Position numbers and translations under genes: made by a program. Positions 1 to 5,002 of a stretch of 5,002 nt of DNA are shown piece after piece. The stretch is from Nitrospinae bacterium CG22_combo_CG10-13_8_21_14_all_47_10. Its GTDB lineage: Bacteria > Nitrospinota > Nitrospinia > Nitrospinales > VA-1. Position 1 is the stretch's first letter, and each line of letters starts with the position of its first letter. The notes under the pieces are model-generated. The model made no database searches, was not told where the DNA came from, and was given only the letters and a program-made list of their open reading frames with translations. Location: contig PCTK01000139.1 in assembly GCA_002786505.1 (NCBI GenBank), positions 1 to 5,002 on the forward strand. Direction: 5' to 3'.

Positions 1-823
1 AAAGCGTCACCAACGCGCTCATTGTCACCATATTGATGTACTCGCCCATGAAGAACATGGCAAACTTCATACCCGTATATTCTGTATGGAAACCGGCCAC
101 GAGTTCCTGCTCCGCTTCCGGCAGATCGAAAGGAGCCCGGTTGGTCTCCGCAATACCGGCGATAAAAAACAATAAAAACGCCAAAGGCTGAACGAGGATA
201 AATGGATAGGCCTGCTGAGCCTGAACCATATCTACCAGACTCAAGGAACCTGTTAGCACGATGATGCTCAACGCCGAAAGTCCCAGCGTCAACTCATAAC
301 TGATCATCTGGGCGGAAGAACGCAAGCCGCCCATCAGAGAATATTTATTATTCGATGACAATCCGGCAAGAACCATTCCATAAATACCCATCCCCGAGAT
401 CGCGAACACGAACAAAATTCCGCTGTTCACGTTGGCTCCCCACAACTCAATGTTCTGACCGAACACCTCGAACGGCTCGCCAAAAGGAATCACCGCAAAC
501 CCGACAATCGCCGTAACCACCACCACTGCCGGAGCCAGGTGAAATAAAAACTTGTCCGCTGAAGTCTGGATGATGGATTCCTTGAACAATAATTTCACGG
601 TATCCGCCAACGGCTGGCCAAAACCAAAAGGCCCCACCCGGTTCGGTCCCAAGCGAACCTGAAACCGACCCATCAAACGCCTTTCCAGCCAAACCAATAA
701 AGGGACTACAGACATAACGCCAACCGCAATGACCACGGCCTTGACGCTACCTACGATCAGGGGAATATTCTCGTTCAAAAAAAGAACAATAAAGTCCCAA
801 GTCATATTGAATATTTCAGTCAT
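1..823 (-). CDS. nuoH: NADH-quinone oxidoreductase subunit H (NuoH), 3' end cut by window edge
   Basis: NuoH (ND1 homologue) is the membrane subunit of complex I that docks the peripheral arm and forms much of the quinone channel. Translating the minus strand from the ATG at 823-821 gives 274 open codons to the window edge, with no stop. Family hallmarks appear in order: LLVWLERRLMGRFQVRLGPNR at about residues 42-62 (the first cytoplasmic loop), GIYGMVLAGLSSNNKYSLMG at 146-165, RSSAQMISYEL at 168-178, AETNRAPFDLPEAEQELVAG at 225-244, then HTEYTGMKF and a GEY motif at 260-262. Hydrophobic segments fit membrane helices near 24-46, 95-113, 135-155, 178-198 and 208-225. The usual length is about 330-350 residues, so roughly 60-75 are missing. 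It follows nuoG after 50 bases. An in-frame TTG at 832-830 is an alternative start with a better-placed Shine-Dalgarno; an in-frame TAA just upstream limits further extension. The identity is near certain; the exact start is not. Confidence 0.97.
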   Translation of the reverse strand, partial: MTEIFNMTWDFIVLFLNENIPLIVGSVKAVVIAVGVMSVVPLLVWLERRLMGRFQVRLGPNRVGPFGFGQPLADTVKLLFKESIIQTSADKFLFHLAPAVVVVTAIVGFAVIPFGEPFEVFGQNIELWGANVNSGILFVFAISGMGIYGMVLAGLSSNNKYSLMGGLRSSAQMISYELTLGLSALSIIVLTGSLSLVDMVQAQQAYPFILVQPLAFLLFFIAGIAETNRAPFDLPEAEQELVAGFHTEYTGMKFAMFFMGEYINMVTMSALVTL

Positions 824-827
824 CCAG

Positions 828-860
828 TCCAAACTTTAACCGCTCCAAAAATTTTAACGA
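828..860. repeat. imperfect tandem direct repeat, two copies of 16-17 bp
   Basis: On the + strand, 828-843 reads TCCAAACTTTAACCGC and 844-860 reads TCCAAAAATTTTAACGA. The two share TCCAAA at the left and TTTAAC near the right, with small differences between. A looser match to the core, AAACTTTTTTAAC, occurs at 876-888 inside the last codons of nuoG. The copies are short and AT-rich, so chance or local slippage is a likely explanation. No function is claimed. Confidence 0.4.
843..846 (-). promoter_or_regulatory. candidate Shine-Dalgarno (GGAG) for nuoH
   Basis: GGAG on the minus strand lies 10 bases before an in-frame TTG at 832-830 and 19 bases before the ATG at 823-821. The spacing is acceptable for the TTG but too long for the ATG. 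Close to the ATG there is only a weak GGACTGG stretch. This site is therefore what makes the nuoH start uncertain: a TTG start would add three residues (read as Met-Asp-Trp) before the annotated Met. Confidence 0.45.
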
Positions 861-873
861 TCTACAACAACAC

Positions 874-3381
874 CTAAACTTTTTTAACTTCCACCCATGC
901 CGGGCCGCCATCAGCGCCGATCAACCTATTCACTCCCTGCCAATCCGAAACTCTGGGAACCACAACACCGCCAGCCTGGCAACGGCTACCGACACTAGCG
1001 ATGGCTTCCAACATCGCATCTTCAGCCGAAAGCAGGACGGTGTCGCCATCCTGAATAGCAAGCCTTTTAGCATCTTCTTCATTCAAATGCGCGGTAAAAG
1101 GCAAAAAGTGATGCGCCAGTTTCGAGGAGGCGTCAAGAATTTTGTCATGCGAAAACAGGAACGTGGATACACGAAGCCGGAGGCTTCCGTTTTTCCCTGT
1201 ACCCGCCGGTTGATCAGTAACCGGTTCATCGGCAGAAGCAATGGCTTCCCGGTTGCACCCGGTTTTACCCACCGTCCTTCTACTGATTCCCTGATAACCC
1301 GGAACTTTCCGGGCGATTTCTTCGGTCACATCCAAAGCCTTTCCGTAGGTGGTTTCATCTCCCATCGCGTTGAGCATCAGGCTGATGATTTTCCAGTCCG
1401 GGGCATGGGCGGCTTCCAGCGCCTTTTTTCTTGCCTGCACCCGACCGCCAATATTGGTGGTCGTGCCTTCATCATAACCAGGACCGTTTGAAGGCAGAAT
1501 AAGATGCGCCAGTTCCGTCGTTTCAGTTTCCAGCATGTCATGCACCACTAACAGGTCCAGCTTTCTCAAAGCAGACGCTACCCGCGTCCCACCAGGAAAA
1601 TCAACCACCGGATTAGAACGATGGATCAACAGGGCCTTCAACTCTCCCGCCTCAGCGCGGGCGATCATTTCCAGCGCAGAAAAACCTTTGGCCGTCGGAG
1701 CGTTTTCTCCCCATTGATTTTTTATTTCCTCGTGATTTGCCACCGACACTCCGCCCGGATAAAAATCGGGGAGAAGTCCCATATCCATAGCTCCGACAGC
1801 ATTGGTCATCGGAGCCGCAGGTATGGCGCCGCATTCCATGGTCGGAACTTTAGCGATCAACTTCAGCAGACGCTTGACCCGCAAAACCGCGTCTCCGGAA
1901 AGAGCCGATGGATTGTACACCACACAAATTTTCATGCTCGAGCGCACCGTCTCGACCAACGCCTTCATGTCTTCCGCGGAAATTCCGGCACGGTCCAGAC
2001 CATCATCTTGAGTCGGCGCAGGCTCGCCCAACTCACGGGCCAAACCATTGGCCAGGGCAGAGATAGCCAAAGCCTCAAAACCCACCTTGTACCGCACCGA
2101 CCGCGCTGAGTATTTATCCAGCATAATTTTTTGATCATTCAGGCTAACCAGTCGGGTTCTCCCGCTGGTCACTGCTTTTTTAATTCGAAGATCGAGAATG
2201 GGCAGTTCTTCTGTAGGGTCACTGGCAATCAACAAAACCACGTTGGCCGTTTCAATCTGCTCGACCCCGTAATGGTCAACAGGAAGACCCGGTGTATCCC
2301 GATAAGGCTTGTGGTCTATATTGTTGGAGCCCAGGCCCTGGCGGAACAGTTTCTGATAAAGATAATTTTCCTCATTGGTGCCATAGGGAGAGCCGATGAA
2401 GCCAACACTTTCAGGCCCGTGTTCTTCAGCAATTTTTTTAAACGCCTCCACCACCTTGGCAGTAACCTCTTGAATGGTGCAGTCATGAGGAAAAGTCGGA
2501 AACGAAGTTGGCTTGCCGCCGCCCTTACTGTTTTCCCTGGCAACCAGGATTTTATTTTTACTATGCACAAAATGGTGACCCCATCTGCCCTTGTCGCAAA
2601 TCCAACCATCGTCCACCGCATCATTGGGACGCGCTTCAACACGCAAGAGCTCGTTAAGACGGGTACCCATCGTAATATTACAGTTGCACCCGCAATGGGC
2701 ACAAAGGGTTTGCGCGTTGGTCAAATCCCATGTTCTGGCCTTAAAACGAAAATCCGTATTGGTCAACGCCCCGACCGGACAAATATCAACGACATTGCCT
2801 GAGAAGCGGGTATCGTAAGGTTCGTTATTAAAGGTGCCAACCTCGTTATAAAAACCCCGGTTCAGCATGACCAACCCCCGGCCCTGCTCGATCCGTTCGC
2901 TATAAGCCGTGCACCGTTGGCAGGCAATACAACGTTCCCGGTCGATGGTGATAACCGGGCTGAGCGGAGTCGCCTTGGCATTATTATGCCGGTGGAACTC
3001 CATGCGGGTTTCCGGCGCGCCATACTTGAAGGTGTTGTCCTGCAAAGGACATTCACCGCCCTTGTCACAAACCGGGCAATCCAGGGGATGGTTGAGCAAA
3101 GTAAATTCCAAAACACCCTTCTGCGCTTTTTCCACCTTTTCGGTAGTGGTTTTGACCACCATATCCGGCATGACATCCATCGTGCAGGCGGTCATCAGTT
3201 TTGGCATCTTCTCAACTTCCACCAAACACATGCGGCAACAGCCGAGCGGACCAATCTTCTCGTGATAACAGAAAACGGGGATGTCCACATCCACCTGCTT
3301 GGCCGCATCAACCACCTTGGTGCCTTTGGGAACCGTCACCGACTTCCCATCAATCGTCAAAGTTACTTCATTGTCGGACAT
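874..3381 (-). CDS. nuoG: NADH-quinone oxidoreductase subunit G (NuoG), complete
   Basis: NuoG is the largest peripheral subunit of complex I and carries electrons from NuoF towards NuoI. The protein has 835 residues. A [2Fe-2S] ferredoxin domain comes first, with N1b ligands C38, C49, C52 and C66 (C-x10-C-x2-C-x13-C). N5 follows with H98, C102, C105 and C111 (H-x3-C-x2-C-x5-C), then N4 with C151, C154, C157 and C201. The accessory N7 cluster has C227, C230, C234 and C262 (C-x2-C-x3-C-x27-C). Residues about 280-700 form the molybdopterin-oxidoreductase-like domain, recognisable by SNPVVDFPG near 589-597 and ILPSNGPGYDEGTTTNIGGR near 628-647. In this family that domain is a structural relic without molybdenum. 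A linker at about 700-735 leads to a C-terminal beta domain of the dinucleotide-binding fold. The length lies between the shorter mitochondrial-type and the longer E. coli-type proteins. The ATG is supported by GAGG five bases upstream. The stop is TAG. No frameshift or missing ligand is seen. Confidence 0.98.
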   Translation of the reverse strand: MSDNEVTLTIDGKSVTVPKGTKVVDAAKQVDVDIPVFCYHEKIGPLGCCRMCLVEVEKMPKLMTACTMDVMPDMVVKTTTEKVEKAQKGVLEFTLLNHPLDCPVCDKGGECPLQDNTFKYGAPETRMEFHRHNNAKATPLSPVITIDRERCIACQRCTAYSERIEQGRGLVMLNRGFYNEVGTFNNEPYDTRFSGNVVDICPVGALTNTDFRFKARTWDLTNAQTLCAHCGCNCNITMGTRLNELLRVEARPNDAVDDGWICDKGRWGHHFVHSKNKILVARENSKGGGKPTSFPTFPHDCTIQEVTAKVVEAFKKIAEEHGPESVGFIGSPYGTNEENYLYQKLFRQGLGSNNIDHKPYRDTPGLPVDHYGVEQIETANVVLLIASDPTEELPILDLRIKKAVTSGRTRLVSLNDQKIMLDKYSARSVRYKVGFEALAISALANGLARELGEPAPTQDDGLDRAGISAEDMKALVETVRSSMKICVVYNPSALSGDAVLRVKRLLKLIAKVPTMECGAIPAAPMTNAVGAMDMGLLPDFYPGGVSVANHEEIKNQWGENAPTAKGFSALEMIARAEAGELKALLIHRSNPVVDFPGGTRVASALRKLDLLVVHDMLETETTELAHLILPSNGPGYDEGTTTNIGGRVQARKKALEAAHAPDWKIISLMLNAMGDETTYGKALDVTEEIARKVPGYQGISRRTVGKTGCNREAIASADEPVTDQPAGTGKNGSLRLRVSTFLFSHDKILDASSKLAHHFLPFTAHLNEEDAKRLAIQDGDTVLLSAEDAMLEAIASVGSRCQAGGVVVPRVSDWQGVNRLIGADGGPAWVEVKKV

Positions 3382-3386
3382 AATTG

Positions 3387-3390
3387 CCTC
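3387..3390 (-). promoter_or_regulatory. Shine-Dalgarno (GAGG) for nuoG, overlapping the nuoF stop
   Basis: The minus strand reads TGAGGCAATT and then ATG. GAGG sits five bases before the nuoG start and shares bases with the TGA stop of nuoF (3391-3389). A ribosome ending nuoF thus stops on the nuoG binding site, which favours translational coupling and fixes the nuoG start at 3381. Confidence 0.8.
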
Positions 3391-4645
3391 AAACCGAACC
3401 TACCGGTGCGTTTTTAAAATATTCTTCATATTCAGAACGGAAGTGTTTGATACTGCTCACAACAGGCGACACGCAGGCATCCGCAAGCGGGCAAAAGGTT
3501 TTAAAACTCATATTGTCGCAAATATCTTCCAGTCTGCTGATGTATTCCAATTGTCCCTTGTTCTGCAAGATCCGTTGAACAATCTGATGAAGCCAGCGCG
3601 TACCCTCGCGGCAAGGTGTGCATTTCCCACACGACTCGTGCATATAAAAGCTGATCAAGCGCAGAGTAGTCTCAACAATATTGGCTTTATTGTCGATAAC
3701 GATCAACGCCCCTGACCCCAGCATGGTTCCCGCGGCGGCCAACGATTCATAATCGTAAGCAACATCTACACTGGAAGCAGGAAGCATGGGGACAGATGAA
3801 CCGCCGGGTATGAACGCTTTCAGTTCGTTGTCATCGCGGATTCCCCCAGCCAGGTTATAAATAATTTCCCGGGTCGAGGTACCCAACACCACTTCATAGT
3901 TGCCCGGTCTTTTTACATGCCCGGAAACACTGACCAGTTTAGTGCCCTTGCTTTTTTCAGTTCCAAAGGACGCGTATTTCTCCGCGCCTTCATTGACGAT
4001 ATAAGGAACAACACAAAGAGTTTCGACGTTGTTGATGACCGTTGGCTTGGCATACAAGCCTTCTACAGCCGGGAAAGGGGGTTTCATCCTCGGCTCACCC
4101 CGTCCGCCTTCGAGAGAATTAAGCAGAGCCGACTCCTCACCGCAGATATAGGCCCCGGCACCAAGGTGGGTATATATTTCCAGGTTGAATCCAGAGCCCA
4201 TAATGTTTTTTCCGAGATAACCTTTGGCATGCGCCTCTTCAATGGCCTTATCCATGATGAAACTCAAATCATGGAATTCCCCACGCATATAAATGTATCC
4301 GGTTTCGATTCGACAGGCATAAGAACAGAGGATCATTCCCTCAATCAACATATGCGGATTCTTGAGCAGGAGTTCCCGGTCTTTACAGGTTCCCGGTTCC
4401 GACTCGTCAGCGTTGCAACAGAGATAACGGGGAAACACATCCTTGGCAAGAAAACTCCATTTCAGTCCCGTCGGGAATCCCGCACCGCCACGCCCGCGCA
4501 AACCGGAAGCCTTAACCATCTCAATAATTTCTTCCGGTTTCCGGGCGAAGGCTTTCTTTAAGGACTGATACCCGCCCTGCTCTTCATAGACCTTCATCGT
4601 ATGAAGGTCCTGCAAATTTATGTTTTTAAAAAGAATCTGAGTCAT
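3389..4645 (-). CDS. nuoF: NADH-quinone oxidoreductase subunit F (NuoF), NADH- and FMN-binding, complete
   Basis: NuoF is the NADH dehydrogenase site of complex I. It binds NADH and FMN and passes electrons to its own [4Fe-4S] cluster N3. The protein has 418 residues, slightly shorter than the E. coli protein. The glycine-rich nucleotide site GLRGRGGAGFPTGLKW lies at 48-63. NADESEPGTCKDR, which contacts FMN, lies at 78-90. GAGAYICGEESALLNSLEGG lies at 162-181, with the acidic pair E170-E171 typical of NADH-using enzymes. A SLBB-like domain follows at about 235-320. The N3 ligands are C339, C342 and C345 in SCGKCTPCREG, plus C385 in TFCPLADA, within a C-terminal helical bundle. The ATG is three bases after the nuoE stop. 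The only upstream purine stretch is weak (GGACTAACGG), so coupling to nuoE translation is likely. The stop is TGA. The same domains occur in NAD-reducing hydrogenase and formate dehydrogenase subunits, but nuoE, nuoG and nuoH as neighbours settle complex I. Confidence 0.98.
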   Translation of the reverse strand: MTQILFKNINLQDLHTMKVYEEQGGYQSLKKAFARKPEEIIEMVKASGLRGRGGAGFPTGLKWSFLAKDVFPRYLCCNADESEPGTCKDRELLLKNPHMLIEGMILCSYACRIETGYIYMRGEFHDLSFIMDKAIEEAHAKGYLGKNIMGSGFNLEIYTHLGAGAYICGEESALLNSLEGGRGEPRMKPPFPAVEGLYAKPTVINNVETLCVVPYIVNEGAEKYASFGTEKSKGTKLVSVSGHVKRPGNYEVVLGTSTREIIYNLAGGIRDDNELKAFIPGGSSVPMLPASSVDVAYDYESLAAAGTMLGSGALIVIDNKANIVETTLRLISFYMHESCGKCTPCREGTRWLHQIVQRILQNKGQLEYISRLEDICDNMSFKTFCPLADACVSPVVSSIKHFRSEYEEYFKNAPVGSV

Positions 4646-4648
4646 CCG

Positions 4649-5002
4649 TTAGTCCAAAGAACCGAGAATCTGATCGATGCGTTGCTCGGTCAAGTTCCCA
4701 TAATAAGTGTCGTTGATACGCATCATCGGCGCATTCGCGCAGTCTGCCAGACATTCTTCCCGATGGAGGGTAAACTTTTCGTCCGCTGTCGTTCCTCCCA
4801 CCTTGATATTTAGTTTTTTTGCTGTGTACTCAAGCAGTTTGTCGCAACCGTTCAACTGGCAACTGATGTTTATGCAGAAAAGGATCATATATTTCCCGAC
4901 CTTTTCAGTGTGGTACATCGTATAAAAAGACATGACCGACTGCACATAGGCTGGCGAACAATCCAGCTTTTGGCTGATCGCCACCATAGCCTCCGGCGAG
5001 AC
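4649..5002 (-). CDS. nuoE: NADH-quinone oxidoreductase subunit E (NuoE), 5' end cut by window edge
   Basis: NuoE is the small thioredoxin-like subunit of the NADH module and holds the [2Fe-2S] cluster N1a beside the FMN of NuoF. The last 117 codons are visible. The frame stays open to the window edge, beginning V-S-P-E-A before the Met at 4987-4985. That Met lies within the family's N-terminal helical domain (the segment through SPAYVQSVMSFYTMYH), so it is internal and not the start. NuoE proteins are usually about 160-170 residues, so roughly 45-50 are missing. Counting from that Met, the cluster ligands are C38 and C43 (C-x4-C in LFCINISCQLNGC) and C79 and C83 (C-x3-C in EECLADCANAP), with the conserved GGTTADEKFTL stretch between. 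The stop is TAA and nuoF begins three bases later. All four ligands are present and nothing suggests decay. Confidence 0.97.
   Translation of the reverse strand, partial: VSPEAMVAISQKLDCSPAYVQSVMSFYTMYHTEKVGKYMILFCINISCQLNGCDKLLEYTAKKLNIKVGGTTADEKFTLHREECLADCANAPMMRINDTYYGNLTEQRIDQILGSLD

Larger units (their letters stand above)
824..873 (-). other. nuoG-nuoH intergenic gap, AT-rich
   Basis: This 50-base gap is the only non-coding stretch in the window longer than a few bases. It is AT-rich and holds a possible ribosome binding site for nuoH and a two-copy imperfect repeat. I see no GC-rich hairpin followed by a T run on the minus strand, so nothing argues for a terminator. nuoH is most simply read as co-transcribed with nuoG. 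A weak internal promoter cannot be excluded by eye, but no convincing -35/-10 pair is visible. Confidence 0.7.

Noticed and set aside
447..692. 81-codon minus-strand frame within nuoH
   Set aside because: It is a shifted frame inside nuoH. The correct frame encodes the unmistakable NuoH motifs, while this one gives a Gly-rich product without family features.
847..856. AAAATTTT-type palindrome in the nuoG-nuoH gap as a terminator
   Set aside because: It is too short, has no GC stem and no following T run on the transcribed strand, and the downstream gene belongs to the same complex.
1621..2109. 162-codon open frame on the + strand opposite nuoG
   Set aside because: It is a shadow of the molybdopterin-like domain of nuoG. 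It overlaps several other spurious frames and shows no recognisable protein features.
2131..2802. 223-codon open frame on the + strand opposite nuoG
   Set aside because: It lies wholly antisense to the Fe-S and molybdopterin-like part of nuoG, which is strongly conserved. The translation has no recognisable domain and a composition typical of a reverse-complement shadow.
874..3381. NuoG as a formate dehydrogenase or other true molybdopterin enzyme
   Set aside because: The N-terminal Fe-S layout (N1b, His-Cys3 N5, N4, N7) alone could be shared with some formate dehydrogenases. The molybdopterin-like part, however, carries NuoG-type motifs without an evident catalytic Cys or Sec context, and nuoE, nuoF and nuoH flank it.
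2917..3417. 166-codon open frame on the + strand opposite the nuoG start
   Set aside because: It runs antisense through the N1b, N5 and N4 ligand codons and across the nuoF-nuoG junction. It shows no independent coding signal.
3917..4561. 214-codon open frame on the + strand opposite nuoF
   Set aside because: It is antisense to the NADH/FMN-binding core of nuoF. No family motif is visible, and the base pattern is explained by nuoF codons.
4985..4987. Met codon as a possible nuoE start
   Set aside because: The frame is open upstream to the window edge, and the residues before and after it fit the internal N-terminal helical domain of NuoE. The true start lies beyond the window.

Overview
This window lies inside a bacterial nuo operon that encodes respiratory complex I, the proton-pumping NADH:quinone oxidoreductase. 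Everything is transcribed on the minus strand. Reading in the direction of transcription (from the right edge to the left) the order is nuoE (3' part), nuoF (complete), nuoG (complete) and nuoH (5' part). This is the classic E-F-G-H order. The window covers the whole electron-input (N) module plus the start of the first membrane subunit at the quinone site. Both outer genes run off the window. The nuoH fragment has no stop codon here, but it is an unmistakable gene.

Layout: 1-823 holds the first 274 codons of nuoH. 824-873 is a 50-base gap with a possible Shine-Dalgarno site and a small imperfect tandem repeat. 874-3381 is nuoG (835 aa). 3382-3388 is a 7-base gap. 3389-4645 is nuoF (418 aa). 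4646-4648 is a 3-base gap. 4649-5002 is the last 117 codons of nuoE. The window is about 99 % coding. I see no promoter, terminator, RNA gene, mobile element or CRISPR. No non-coding stretch exceeds 50 bases.

How the genes work together: NADH gives a hydride to FMN in NuoF. Electrons pass through the N3 cluster of NuoF into N1b, N4 and N5 of NuoG, then on to NuoI and NuoB, which lie outside the window. NuoE carries the off-path cluster N1a. NuoH anchors the peripheral arm in the membrane and forms much of the quinone chamber. Every cluster ligand expected in the visible parts of NuoE, NuoF and NuoG is present, including the His ligand of N5 and the four Cys of the accessory N7 cluster. The enzyme therefore looks complete and functional in this part.

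Organism: a bacterium of intermediate GC (about half by eye) with ATG starts and tightly coupled genes. The proteins look like those of environmental Gram-negative lineages, and a Nitrospinota-like or related marine bacterium is a weak guess from general resemblance. The sequence does not settle the taxon. This is an ordinary housekeeping region. I found no undescribed system, and the findings below are small and scored accordingly.
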